Program-made: the position numbers and the translations under genes
Shown here: piece by piece, positions 49,383-57,655 of the stretch
Position numbering within the stretch: position 1 is the stretch's first letter
Layout: every line of letters starts with the position of its first letter
The notes under the pieces: model-generated
What the model saw: only the letters and a program-made list of their open reading frames with translations
Databases searched by the model: none
Told to the model about the DNA's origin: nothing
Source of the DNA: Candidatus Pseudomonas phytovorans
Lineage (GTDB): Bacteria; Pseudomonadota; Gammaproteobacteria; Pseudomonadales; Pseudomonadaceae
Direction of reading: 5' to 3'
Assembly (NCBI GenBank): GCA_029202525.1
Contig: CP119325.1
Coordinates: 2,392,001-2,456,000, forward strand
Length of the DNA: 64,000 nucleotides

Positions 49383-49847
49383 TCAGCTGCCCGACGGTGT
49401 GCCAAATGCAAGAGCGCCCTTCATCATGGTCGAGTGGAAAGGGTAGGAGCAGAAGAATGTGTACGCCTGGCCTGCCTGCAGCGCGCCGGTGTCGAAGGTG
49501 ACCGAATCCTTTTCACCCCCACCAATCAGCCGGGTATGGGCGAGCACGCGCTTGTCTCCCGGCTGGATGTAGTTATTGGCTTCACCTGCCGTGGCGCCAT
49601 CGGTGGTCACGCCTTTGATGTCTTCCTGTTTGGCCAGTACCCAGTTGTGACCCATGATGTTCCTGGGCATCGTGCCGGTGTGATGCAGGTTCACCGTGAA
49701 GCGTTGGCAGGCCTGCGGTACGGTGATCGTCTTCAGGTCGTAGGTCATCTGGTCGGTGCTGTGGATGTCCACCGAACAGGGCTCGGCGGACCATGCGACG
49801 CTGGACAAGGTCAGGGCGAAAAAAGCTAGGGCAGGGCGAAACATCAT
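49383..49847 (-). CDS. azu: Azurin (periplasmic blue copper protein)
   Basis: 154 residues; two adjacent ATGs (49847, 49844) share a GGAG site. Signal peptide (ALAFFALTLSSVAWS) then a full azurin domain. Copper ligands by alignment to P. aeruginosa azurin: His46 (MGHNW), Cys112 (FFCSY), His117 and Met121 (FHSTMMKG); the Cys3-Cys26 pair is kept. Unusually, the Gly next to ligand His117 is Phe (YPFH instead of FPGH). Azurin carries single electrons in the periplasm. There is no link to the pyoverdine genes beyond position. Confidence 0.93.
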   Translation of the reverse strand: MMFRPALAFFALTLSSVAWSAEPCSVDIHSTDQMTYDLKTITVPQACQRFTVNLHHTGTMPRNIMGHNWVLAKQEDIKGVTTDGATAGEANNYIQPGDKRVLAHTRLIGGGEKDSVTFDTGALQAGQAYTFFCSYPFHSTMMKGALAFGTPSGS

Positions 49848-50105
49848 GCTACTCCGAGAATATATGAGGCGATGCCTTGGGGCATGGGCCTTTTTTATAC
49901 GAAGCGCGAGCGCCTGGGTTTAGGGTGTGGTGTACCCCGCAAGGGTTAAAGGAAAATGCAAATTCCGTCACTCAATCACTTGATTTATGCGCTTTTCCCG
50001 ACTTCTATCAAAGAAGACCGCTGCCAGGCTTGGCCTTGGCAGTAGCCGTTACCGGCGCAGTATGGTCATGGAGCGTACCCATTACCCAACTGCCCAGGTC
50101 CCACC

Positions 50106-50585
50106 ATGGCAAACAAGACCCTGCGCATCCTTATTGCCGACGCACACCCATGCCAGCGGCTGCAGCTGGAACGGCTGCTCAACGGCCTGGGCTATTACCG
50201 GATAGCCCCCGTGGAGAGCTTCGAGGAGCTGCAGCGCCTGGTGCATTGCGCCTTGCAGCCATTTCACTTGCTGCTGGGCAATATCGAGCTGGCCAATCAT
50301 GCCGGGGTCGACCTGGCGCGCTTCTGCCGCGTCAGCACGCAGATCCAGCACGCGCTTCTTTACCACTCCAGTCAGTTGAAAGTGCCCTCGGTGCCGCAGA
50401 CCGAGCGCCAGTCGGTCAGCCTGAGCCTGCCGCAGGTGCCTGATAACGAGGCGCTGGAGTCGTTCATGGCAATCATCGACGCGCCACTGCTGATCGGCAA
50501 ACTGCCGTTGCCGGGCAGCATGCCGGCTACTGCGGTGCGGCCACGGCCGCGGGCCAATTTCGCGCACACGGTGTTCAACCGCTAG
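50106..50585 (+). CDS. Orphan receiver-like protein with a degenerate phosphosite
   Basis: 159 residues. It begins like a CheY-type receiver domain (LRILIADAHPCQRLQLERLL). The strand that usually ends in the phosphorylated Asp reads HLLLGNIELANHAGVDL, with Asn in its place, and the conserved Lys near the end is not evident. About 40 C-terminal residues are Pro/Arg-rich with no output domain. It may act through protein contacts without phosphorylation. The start has no strong SD. No kinase is nearby. Confidence 0.7.
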   Translation: MANKTLRILIADAHPCQRLQLERLLNGLGYYRIAPVESFEELQRLVHCALQPFHLLLGNIELANHAGVDLARFCRVSTQIQHALLYHSSQLKVPSVPQTERQSVSLSLPQVPDNEALESFMAIIDAPLLIGKLPLPGSMPATAVRPRPRANFAHTVFNR

Positions 50586-50662
50586 CGGCGCAGGGGCAGG
50601 GGCAGGGCAACGGGGCAGCTATTTGCTATCCTCTTGCCCTTTGCCGATTTGCGGACCCTGCC

Positions 50663-51988
50663 ATGACTGCCATCGATACCGCTCGCCCGCCCCGGTTCAG
50701 CCGCGGCGATCACCGGACCCTGGGCCTGGCTGCATTGGGCGGCGCGCTGGAAATCTACGATTTCATCATTTTCGTGTTTTTTGCGCTGACCCTCAGCCAA
50801 CTGTTCTTCCCGCCTGAAATGCCCGAGTGGCTGCGCCTGCTGCAAAGCTTTGGCATCTTCGTCACCGGTTACCTGGCGCGGCCGCTGGGCGGCATCCTGA
50901 TGGCGCACTTTGCCGATCACTTGGGGCGTAAACGGGTGTTCAGCCTGAGCATCCTGATGATGGCCCTGCCATGCCTGCTGATCGGCGTGATGCCGACCTA
51001 TGCCGACATCGGCTATGCCGCGCCGCTGATTCTGCTGGCGCTGCGGATCTTCCAGGGTGCGGCTGTGGGCGGTGAGGTGCCGAGTGCCTGGACCTTCGTT
51101 GCCGAGCACGCGCCAGACGGGCGGCGCGGCTACGCACTGGGCTTCCTGCAGGCCGGGCTGACCTTCGGCTACCTGCTGGGGGCGCTGACCGCGACCTTGT
51201 TGGCGCAGGTGTTCACGCCGCAGGAAATCCTCGACTACGCCTGGCGCTACCCGTTCCTGCTGGGTGGAGTGTTTGGCGTGATTGGCGTGTGGCTGCGTCG
51301 CTGGCTCAGCGAAACGCCGGTGTTCCTGGCCCTGCGCGCACGTCAGGAGCAACCGGTGAAGTTCCCGTTGCGGCGGGTACTGAGCGAACACCGCCGGGCG
51401 TTGATCCCGGCCGCATTGCTGACCTGTGTGCTGACCTCAGCGGTGGTGGTGCTGGTGGTGATTACCCCGACGGTGATGCAGCAGCGCTTCGGCATGAGCG
51501 CCGGACACACCTTCGCCCTGAGCAGCGTGGGTATCGTCTTCCTCAATATTGGCTGCGTGCTGGCCGGGTTGCTGGTTGACCGCGTGGGCGCCTGGCGTGC
51601 GCTGATGCTCTACAGCGTGCTGTTGCCGCTGGGTATCGGCGCGTTGTACGCCAGCCTGATTGGGCAGTGGGGCATGAACTGGCTGGCCTACGCGCTGGCG
51701 GGGTTGAGCTGCGGTGTGGTGGGGGTGGTGCCGTCGGTGATGGTCGGGCTGTTCCCGGCCGAAATCCGTGTGTCGGGCATTTCCTTTACCTACAACGTGG
51801 CCTACGCCCTGTGGGCCAGCACCACGCCCTTGGCGCTGATTGCCCTGATGCCGTGGAACCCGTGGGTGTGTGTCGGGTTTTGTCTGATCATGGGCGCGGT
51901 AGGGTTGCTGACGGCCTTGTATTTCGGGCGACGTGAGCCATTGGTATTTGCGGCGGAGCCGATACCGATCATGTGCGGTGACAAATGA
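50663..51988 (+). CDS. MFS transporter, metabolite:H+ symporter type
   Basis: 441 residues with about 12 hydrophobic segments. Features of the MHS family: GGALEIYDFIIFVFFA in helix 1, the loop motif ADHLGRKRVF between helices 2 and 3, and GAAVGGEVPSAWTFVAEHAP in helix 4-5. It probably takes up an organic acid or similar small solute with protons; the substrate cannot be told. No linked catabolic genes. Confidence 0.88.
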   Translation: MTAIDTARPPRFSRGDHRTLGLAALGGALEIYDFIIFVFFALTLSQLFFPPEMPEWLRLLQSFGIFVTGYLARPLGGILMAHFADHLGRKRVFSLSILMMALPCLLIGVMPTYADIGYAAPLILLALRIFQGAAVGGEVPSAWTFVAEHAPDGRRGYALGFLQAGLTFGYLLGALTATLLAQVFTPQEILDYAWRYPFLLGGVFGVIGVWLRRWLSETPVFLALRARQEQPVKFPLRRVLSEHRRALIPAALLTCVLTSAVVVLVVITPTVMQQRFGMSAGHTFALSSVGIVFLNIGCVLAGLLVDRVGAWRALMLYSVLLPLGIGALYASLIGQWGMNWLAYALAGLSCGVVGVVPSVMVGLFPAEIRVSGISFTYNVAYALWASTTPLALIALMPWNPWVCVGFCLIMGAVGLLTALYFGRREPLVFAAEPIPIMCGDK

Positions 51989-52031
51989 CTGGATAGGGGG
52001 TTTTGCAGGCTGAAGCAGACTTCCGGGTGGG

Positions 52032-52047
52032 GGTTATTGAAATAACC
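52032..52047. promoter_or_regulatory. Palindrome upstream of mqsR
   Basis: GGTTATT-GA-AATAACC is a perfect 7-bp inverted repeat 13 bases before the main operator. The half-sites face opposite to the AACCT/AGGTT operator, so this may be a second MqsA contact or part of the promoter. Confidence 0.45.
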
Positions 52048-52059
52048 TATTAGCCAAAT

Positions 52060-52076
52060 TTAACCTGGAAGGTTAA
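52060..52076. promoter_or_regulatory. MqsA operator
   Basis: TTAACCT-GGA-AGGTTAA, ending 7 bases before the mqsR ATG. It matches the AACCT-N-AGGTT palindrome bound by MqsA in E. coli, so autorepression of mqsRA is expected. Its right arm also supplies the GGAAGG ribosome site. Confidence 0.8.
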
Positions 52077-52082
52077 TTTCTC

Positions 52083-52379
52083 ATGGAAAAGAGAACGCCT
52101 CACTGCCCGCTGGATCGGCTGCAAACCTTGTTGAGCCAGGGCAAGGTCCGTACTACCCAGGCGGCGGCCTTGGGGGCGCGGTCACTTGGGCTACGTCCCT
52201 ATGACATGTTGGATGTCGTCCGCAGGCTATCGCCGCGCGACTTCCATAAAAGCATGACGAGCTACCACGATCACCGGGTCTGGCAGGATGTCTATCGGGC
52301 GCAAACCGCCGGTGGCAGAGCCTACCTCAAGCTGACAGTGATCGACGATTTGCTCATCGTATCTTTCAAGGAGCTTTGA
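52083..52379 (+). CDS. mqsR: MqsR toxin, RNase of the RelE/YoeB fold
   Basis: 98 residues, the family length, and closely like E. coli MqsR throughout: MEKRTPH start, GKVRTTQAAALGARSLGL, DFHKSMTSYHDHRVWQDVYR and the C-terminal VIDDLLIVSFKE. The catalytic-site Lys, Gln and Tyr region is kept. It cuts mRNA at GC-containing sites when freed from MqsA. The toxin gene comes first, the unusual order typical of this family. Confidence 0.95.
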   Translation: MEKRTPHCPLDRLQTLLSQGKVRTTQAAALGARSLGLRPYDMLDVVRRLSPRDFHKSMTSYHDHRVWQDVYRAQTAGGRAYLKLTVIDDLLIVSFKEL

Positions 52380-52380
52380 A

Positions 52381-52782
52381 ATGAAATGTCCCCTGTGTGG
52401 AGGCGCAGAGTTGGTCGCGCAGTCTCGAGACATGCCTTATCGCTACAAAGGTGAGTCGACCGTCATCCCGGAGATCTCGGGTGACTACTGCCCGGCCTGT
52501 GGTGAAGCGGTGCTGAGCATGGACGAGGCACAGCGTATGAGTGATCTGATGACGGCGTTTGAGCGCAAGGTCAATGCGGCCGTTGTCGATCCAGGTTTCA
52601 TTGTTGCCATGCGCAGGAAGTTCGACCTTGATCAGCGAGAGGCTGGGGAAATTTTCGGTGGTGGGGTCAATGCATTCTCCCGTTATGAAAACGGCAAGAC
52701 CACGCCGCCAGTGGCGCTGGTCAAACTGTTCAAACTGCTGGATCGCCATCCAGAGCTCTTCGAGGAAGTGCGTACTGCCTGA
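52381..52782 (+). CDS. mqsA: MqsA antitoxin and autorepressor
   Basis: 133 residues, starting 1 base after mqsR. The N-terminal zinc domain has two CxxC pairs (CPLCGG and CPACGE) and binds the toxin. The C-terminal HTH_XRE domain (RRKFDLDQREAGEIFGGG, NAFSRYENGKTTPP) binds the operator at 52060-52076. Length and order match the E. coli protein. Confidence 0.95.
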   Translation: MKCPLCGGAELVAQSRDMPYRYKGESTVIPEISGDYCPACGEAVLSMDEAQRMSDLMTAFERKVNAAVVDPGFIVAMRRKFDLDQREAGEIFGGGVNAFSRYENGKTTPPVALVKLFKLLDRHPELFEEVRTA

Positions 52783-52796
52783 TAGTGGCAGTTAAC

Positions 52797-52832
52797 AAAA
52801 AGCCCCCGGCTCATGAGACCCGGGGGCTTTCT
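52797..52832. terminator. Bidirectional terminator between mqsA and ETF-QO
   Basis: AGCCCCCGG (52801-52809) pairs with CCGGGGGCT (52820-52828), flanked by an A-run on the left and TTT on the right, so it can serve both convergent genes. Confidence 0.85.
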
Positions 52833-52853
52833 GTTGCAACAAGGGCAGGGGCG

Positions 52854-54518
52854 TTACATGTTCGGGTAGTTCGGCCCGCCAGCGCCTTCAGGGGTGACCC
52901 AGGTGATGTTCTGGGCCGGGTCCTTGATGTCGCAGGTCTTGCAATGTACGCAGTTCTGCGCGTTGATCTGGAAGCGCTTGTTGCCGTCTTCCTGGGTGAC
53001 CACCTCGTACACGCCCGCTGGGCAGTAGCGCTGGGCCGGTTCGTCGTACAGCGGCAGGTTGCTGGCGATCGGTACGTTCGGGTCGGTCAGCTTCAGGTGG
53101 CAAGGTTGTTCCTCTTCATGGTTGGTGCTGGAGAGGAATACCGAGCTGAGCTTGTCGAAGCTGAGCTTGCCGTCCGGTTTCGGGTAGTCGATCTTTTTCG
53201 AATCGGCGGCGAGCTTGAGGCAGGCGTAGTCCGGCTTGGTGTCGTGCAGGGTGAACGGCAGCTTGCCGCCGAACCAGTTCTGGTCAACATAGTTGAACGC
53301 ACCACCGAGCAGTGGGCCGAACTTGTGCAGCGCCGGGCCAAAGTTGCGGCTGGCAAACAGTTCTTCGTGCAGCCAGCTGGCCTTGAAGGCATCAACGTAA
53401 GTGTTCAGCGCATCGCCACCCTCGCTGCCAGCGATCAGTGCGTCTGCTACTGCTTCGGCCGCGAGCATGCCCGACTTCATCGCGGTGTGGCTGCCCTTGA
53501 TCTTCGAGAAGTTCAGGGTGCCAAGGTCGCAGCCGATCAGGGCGCCGCCGTTGAAGACCATCTTCGGCAGCGAGTTCAGGCCGCCCTTGCAGATGGCGCG
53601 GGCGCCGTAGCTGATACGCTTGCCGCCTTCGAGGTACTGGCTCATCACCGGGTGGTGCTTGAGGCGCTGGAATTCGTCGAACGGCGACAGGTACGGGTTG
53701 GCATAGGACAGGTCGACGATCAGGCCGACCACCACCTGGTTATTTTCCAGGTGGTAGAGGAACGAGCCACCGGTGTTGTCCTTGGCCACCACATCCAGCG
53801 GCCAGCCGGCGGTGTGCACCACCAGGCCCTGTTCGTGCTTGGCAGGGTCGATTTCCCAGATTTCTTTCAGGCCGATGCCGTAGTGCTGGACATCGGACTC
53901 GTTGTCGAGGTCGAAGCGCTTGATCAGCTGCTTGCCGATGTGGCCACGGCAACCTTCGGCGAACAGGGTGTACTTGCCACGCAACTCCATGCCCGGGGTG
54001 TACATGCCATCTTTGGGGTGGCCTTCACGGTCCACACCCATGTCACCCGTGACGATGCCGCGCACCACGCCGTTTTCATCGAACAGCGCTTCCTGGGCGG
54101 CGAAGCCCGGGTAGACTTCCACGCCCAGGTTCTCGGCCTGCTGGGCCAGCCAGCGGCACAGGTTGCCCAGCGAGATGATGTAGTTGCCATGGTTGTGCAT
54201 GGTCTTGGGCACGAACAGGTCAGGCACCTTGGTGGCGCTGCCGGCATCCTTGAGCACATAGATGTCGTCGCGCTTCACTTCGGTGTTCAGCGGGGCGCCG
54301 AGCTCTTTCCAGTCAGGGAACAGCTCGTTCAGCGCACGGGGTTCGAACACCGCGCCGGAGAGGATGTGGGCGCCGACTTCAGAGCCTTTTTCCACCACGC
54401 AGACGCTGATTTCGCTACCGGCTTCGGCGGCCTTCTGCTTCAGGCGGCAGGCGGCGGACAGGCCCGCCGGGCCGGCGCCGACGATGACCACGTCGAATTC
54501 CATGTATTCGCGTTCCAC
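52854..54518 (-). CDS. Electron-transfer flavoprotein-ubiquinone oxidoreductase
   Basis: 554 residues from a GTG at 54518, which has AGGAG 7 bases upstream; an in-frame ATG seven codons earlier overlaps that SD. FAD-binding GAGPAGLSAACRLKQ at the N-terminus, GLKEIWE and GGKRISYGARAI in the middle, and a C-terminal 4Fe-4S site (CPAG, then CVHCKTC). It passes electrons from reduced ETF to the quinone pool at the inner membrane during fatty acid and amino acid oxidation. Divergent from etfB-etfA with a shared control region. Confidence 0.96.
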   Translation of the reverse strand: MEREYMEFDVVIVGAGPAGLSAACRLKQKAAEAGSEISVCVVEKGSEVGAHILSGAVFEPRALNELFPDWKELGAPLNTEVKRDDIYVLKDAGSATKVPDLFVPKTMHNHGNYIISLGNLCRWLAQQAENLGVEVYPGFAAQEALFDENGVVRGIVTGDMGVDREGHPKDGMYTPGMELRGKYTLFAEGCRGHIGKQLIKRFDLDNESDVQHYGIGLKEIWEIDPAKHEQGLVVHTAGWPLDVVAKDNTGGSFLYHLENNQVVVGLIVDLSYANPYLSPFDEFQRLKHHPVMSQYLEGGKRISYGARAICKGGLNSLPKMVFNGGALIGCDLGTLNFSKIKGSHTAMKSGMLAAEAVADALIAGSEGGDALNTYVDAFKASWLHEELFASRNFGPALHKFGPLLGGAFNYVDQNWFGGKLPFTLHDTKPDYACLKLAADSKKIDYPKPDGKLSFDKLSSVFLSSTNHEEEQPCHLKLTDPNVPIASNLPLYDEPAQRYCPAGVYEVVTQEDGNKRFQINAQNCVHCKTCDIKDPAQNITWVTPEGAGGPNYPNM

Positions 54519-54649
54519 TGGTTCTCTCCTACTCATCAAGGCTCGTGCTATTGCTTTGTCTTATTGGGTGCTTGCGCGCAGTGGCTCATCACGGGAGCGA
54601 AACTGTAGCTGCGCAAATGACGGACTACACCGTTTTGTCTTGGCCGCGC

Positions 54650-54678
54650 ATTATATCTACACCACTTGGCGGGTCCAA
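54650..54678 (-). promoter_or_regulatory. Sigma-70 promoter of ETF-QO
   Basis: On the minus strand, TTGGAC, 17 bases, TATAAT: a near-perfect match, 130 bases before the GTG start. Confidence 0.8.
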
Positions 54679-54680
54679 TA

Positions 54681-54694
54681 CAAACGTTTGTTTG
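54681..54694. promoter_or_regulatory. PsrA-like operator between ETF-QO and etfB
   Basis: CAAAC-GTTT-GTTTG fits the (G/C)AAAC-N2-4-GTTTG(C) motif of the fatty-acid-responsive repressor PsrA of P. aeruginosa, which controls fatty-acid oxidation genes. It starts 3 bases upstream of the ETF-QO -35 and overlaps a possible etfB -35. Confidence 0.7.
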
Positions 54695-54717
54695 AATTTG
54701 CCGCAGGCCAGTAAAAT
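54688..54717 (+). promoter_or_regulatory. Possible etfB promoter
   Basis: TTGTTT, 18 bases, TAAAAT on the plus strand. Its -35 lies in the PsrA-like site, which would let one repressor control both directions. It implies a leader of about 345 bases. Confidence 0.4.
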
Positions 54718-55069
54718 CACAGGAACGCGGCTGGAGGGTGACCGATTTGCCGTATTGACCGGATGGGGTGTTACGGTCAAGATACGAGCGGTTTTACGTT
54801 CGCCGTAGGCTTGCAGCCGGGCGCAGGTACACCTCTAAAGACCAGGTGTGGAGCAGGGTTTTGCGGCCTTGGGCCGGTTTGTAGTGGAGTTTACACGCCA
54901 CGACAGAAAATGACCCGTGAGTATTTGTCGCAAGAGTCCGGACAAGACTGTTCGGTCACGCTGAAGATACTGGCTCCCGATACGTTTTTAGAGGTGCCCT
55001 TGTACCCACGCGCATCGCCGGGCTCTGCCCCAGGCGACTATCTATTCACCGGAGAGTAACGAGGAATCC

Positions 55070-55819
55070 ATGAAGGTTCTTGTAGCTGTCAAACGAGTGG
55101 TCGACTACAACGTCAAGGTTCGCGTCAAAGCGGACAACTCCGGCGTCGACCTTGCTAACGTCAAGATGTCCATGAACCCCTTCTGCGAAATCGCCGTGGA
55201 AGAAGCCGTACGCCTAAAAGAGAAAGGCGTTGCGACCGAGATCGTCGTCGTGTCCGTCGGCCCGACCACTGCCCAGGAGCAACTGCGTACCGCCCTGGCC
55301 CTGGGTGCCGACCGTGCCATCCTGGTAGAGGCTGCTGACGAGCTGAACTCCCTGGCTGTGGCCAAGGCGTTGAAGGCCGTTGTCGACAAGGAGCAGCCGC
55401 AGCTGGTCATCCTTGGCAAGCAGGCCATCGACAGCGACAACAACCAGACCGGCCAGATGCTGGCTGCGCTGACCGGCTACGCACAGGGCACCTTCGCCTC
55501 CAAGGTCGAAGTCGCTGGCGACAAGCTGAACGTCACCCGTGAAATCGATGGTGGCCTGCAGACCGTATCGCTGAACCTGCCAGCCATCGTCACCACCGAC
55601 CTGCGCCTGAACGAGCCACGCTACGCGTCGCTGCCGAACATCATGAAGGCCAAGAAAAAGCCACTGGAAACCGTTACTCCAGATGCGCTGGGCGTTTCCC
55701 TCGCCTCCACCAACAAGACCCTGAAGGTTGAAGCCCCGGCTGCCCGCAGCGCTGGCATCAAGGTCAAATCGGTGGCCGAACTGGTCGAGAAGCTGAAGAA
55801 CGAAGCGAAGGTAATCTAA
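55070..55819 (+). CDS. etfB: Electron transfer flavoprotein beta subunit
   Basis: 249 residues, AGGA before the ATG. Typical EtfB start (MKVLVAVKRVVDYNVKVRVK), AMP-binding region KQAIDSDNNQTGQMLAALTG and the C-terminal segment that anchors to EtfA. Its stop directly abuts the etfA ATG. It forms the soluble FAD/AMP heterodimer that takes electrons from acyl-CoA and other dehydrogenases. Confidence 0.97.
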   Translation: MKVLVAVKRVVDYNVKVRVKADNSGVDLANVKMSMNPFCEIAVEEAVRLKEKGVATEIVVVSVGPTTAQEQLRTALALGADRAILVEAADELNSLAVAKALKAVVDKEQPQLVILGKQAIDSDNNQTGQMLAALTGYAQGTFASKVEVAGDKLNVTREIDGGLQTVSLNLPAIVTTDLRLNEPRYASLPNIMKAKKKPLETVTPDALGVSLASTNKTLKVEAPAARSAGIKVKSVAELVEKLKNEAKVI

Positions 55820-56749
55820 ATGACTATCCTGGTTGTCGCTGAACACGAGAAAGGTGCCGTAGCCCCGGCCACCCTGAACACTGTCGCTGCTGCCGCCAAG
55901 GTCGGTGGTGATGTACACGTGCTGGTCGCTGGCCAGAACGTTGGTGGCGTTGCTGAAGCCGCTGCCAAGATCGCTGGTGTGGCCAAGGTGCTGGTTGCCG
56001 ATAACGCCGCCTACGCCCACGCTCTGCCAGAGAACGTCGCGCCGCTGATTGTCGAGTTGGCAAAGGGTTACAGCCACGTGCTGGCCCCGGCCACCACCAA
56101 CGGCAAGAACATCCTGCCGCGCGTTGCCGCGCTGCTGGACGTGGACCAGATTTCCGAGATCATCTCGGTCGAGTCCGCCGACACCTTCAAGCGCCCGATC
56201 TATGCCGGTAACGCCATTGCCACCGTGCAATCGAGCGCTTCGGTCAAGGTCATCACCGTGCGTACCACCGGCTTCGACCCAGTCGCCGCCGAAGGTGGCT
56301 CGGCCGCTGTTGAAGCGGTTGGCGCTGCGCACAACGCTGGCATTTCGGCCTTTGTTGGTGAAGAGCTGGCCAAGTCCGACCGCCCTGAGCTGACCGCTGC
56401 CAAGATCGTCGTTTCCGGCGGCCGTGGCATGGGTAACGGTGACAACTTCAAGCACCTGTACAGCCTGGCCGACAAGCTCGGCGCTGCCGTCGGTGCCTCG
56501 CGTGCTGCGGTTGACGCAGGCTTCGTGCCGAACGACATGCAGGTCGGCCAGACCGGCAAGATCGTTGCGCCGCAGCTGTACATCGCCGTCGGTATCTCTG
56601 GCGCGATCCAGCACCTGGCCGGCATGAAAGACTCCAAAGTGATCGTTGCGATCAACAAGGACGAAGAAGCGCCGATCTTCCAGGTGGCCGACTACGGCCT
56701 GGTCGCTGACCTGTTCGAAGCGGTTCCGGAGCTGGAAAAGCTGGTCTGA
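55820..56749 (+). CDS. etfA: Electron transfer flavoprotein alpha subunit
   Basis: 309 residues, full family length. The C-terminal FAD domain has SGGRGMGNGDNF, LGAAVGASRAAVDAGFVPND, QVGQTGK and the closing AVGISGAIQHLAGMKDSK's pattern. It carries the FAD of the EtfAB heterodimer and docks on ETF-QO, encoded divergently upstream. A strong terminator follows. Confidence 0.97.
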   Translation: MTILVVAEHEKGAVAPATLNTVAAAAKVGGDVHVLVAGQNVGGVAEAAAKIAGVAKVLVADNAAYAHALPENVAPLIVELAKGYSHVLAPATTNGKNILPRVAALLDVDQISEIISVESADTFKRPIYAGNAIATVQSSASVKVITVRTTGFDPVAAEGGSAAVEAVGAAHNAGISAFVGEELAKSDRPELTAAKIVVSGGRGMGNGDNFKHLYSLADKLGAAVGASRAAVDAGFVPNDMQVGQTGKIVAPQLYIAVGISGAIQHLAGMKDSKVIVAINKDEEAPIFQVADYGLVADLFEAVPELEKLV

Positions 56750-56770
56750 TCCGCCTGCTTCACTTATAAA

Positions 56771-56807
56771 GAACCCGGCCCTCGCATTGAGGGTCGGGTT
56801 TTTTTAT
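56771..56807 (+). terminator. Terminator of etfBA
   Basis: GAACCCGGCCCTC pairs with GAGGGTCGGGTT (one mismatch), followed by seven T, 22 bases after the etfA stop. Confidence 0.85.
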
Positions 56808-56824
56808 GGGTTGAGGAGTGAGGG

Positions 56825-57646
56825 ATGACGTTGCGCGGAACGGGCAGGGTGCTGGCATGCATGGCAGTGTTGGCTTCGCCATTGGCCATGGCAGCAGGCA
56901 AATGCGAGCGCCTGGTGGCAACCGGCAGCCCCGATGCGCCGCCCTATTCGTGGCAAGACCCGAAAGACCCGAAACACCTGATCGGTGCCAACGTGGACCT
57001 ATTGCGCCAGGTCGCTGGCGAGCTGGGTGTGAAGGTAGAAGTACTGAATGCAGGCCGTCGCGATCAGGCCCTGGAGGAAGTGCGCAGCGGGCGTATGGAC
57101 TTGCTGCTCGATACGCCCATGCAGGTCGAACAGCTGACCGCGCTGGACTACATCCACCCACCCCTTCAGCTCAACGAGTACCTGGTGTGGACACGCCACG
57201 ACGCCGAGCTGACTTTCGATGGCCCGGCGGACCTGGCCAAATACCAGGGCAGCTTGTCTGAGCGCGCGCGCCTGACCCCGGCCTTTACCGCGTTTGCCAA
57301 GGCCCAGCTGAAGCTGGTGCCGGCGCAGAACCTGACCCAGGCGTTCCAGAAGCTGGTGCTTGGCCAGGTGGACTACGTGCTCGCCGGCCGCTATTCGGGC
57401 ATGGCCATGGCCCAGAGCCTGGGCATGAACAATGACCTGATCGCCCGTGGCCTGCCGGTGGATCGGCCAGGCCTGTACCTGGCCCTTTCGCACAACTCGG
57501 CATGCAATGACAGCTGGTTGCGTGGGCAATTGGCGAAAAAACTGACAGAATTGCCGATCTCCGGTGCGTCCGAGGCCGTCCTGCAACGTAATGTCGAGCG
57601 CTGGAAAGCGCAGTTGCAGGTGCCGGCGGACGCCCCCAAACACTAG
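56825..57646 (+). CDS. Family 3 periplasmic solute-binding protein, no transporter nearby
   Basis: 273 residues; GAGGAGTGAGGG before the ATG. Signal peptide (VLACMAVLASPLAMAA), then an SBP_bac_3 fold: SPDAPPYSW, GANVDLLRQVAGELG, GRMDLLLDTPMQVEQ, and VLGQVDYVLAGRYSG. Such proteins usually bind amino acids. No permease or ATPase gene is adjacent; instead two envelope lipoproteins follow, so it may sense rather than feed a transporter. Confidence 0.85.
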   Translation: MTLRGTGRVLACMAVLASPLAMAAGKCERLVATGSPDAPPYSWQDPKDPKHLIGANVDLLRQVAGELGVKVEVLNAGRRDQALEEVRSGRMDLLLDTPMQVEQLTALDYIHPPLQLNEYLVWTRHDAELTFDGPADLAKYQGSLSERARLTPAFTAFAKAQLKLVPAQNLTQAFQKLVLGQVDYVLAGRYSGMAMAQSLGMNNDLIARGLPVDRPGLYLALSHNSACNDSWLRGQLAKKLTELPISGASEAVLQRNVERWKAQLQVPADAPKH

Positions 57647-57655
57647 GAAGATTGC

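Larger units (their letters stand above)
54519..55069. other. 551-base control region between ETF-QO and etfB
   Basis: It contains the ETF-QO promoter, a PsrA-like site, a possible etfB promoter, and an inverted repeat TTGACCG-N12-CGGTCAA (54755-54780). Small open frames here have no ribosome site or family likeness and I treat the region as non-coding. Confidence 0.7.

Noticed and set aside
49877..50443. 188-codon plus-strand frame before and over the receiver-like gene
   Set aside because: Overlaps the better gene at 50106 in another frame; Arg/Pro/Ala-rich, no SD, no recognisable domain.
54763..55059. 98-codon frame directly before etfB
   Set aside because: No ribosome site or domain; it lies in the leader of etfB and its composition looks non-coding.
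55214..56614. 466-codon minus-strand frame across etfB and etfA
   Set aside because: Spans two well-conserved genes in antisense; Gly/Val-rich low-complexity product.
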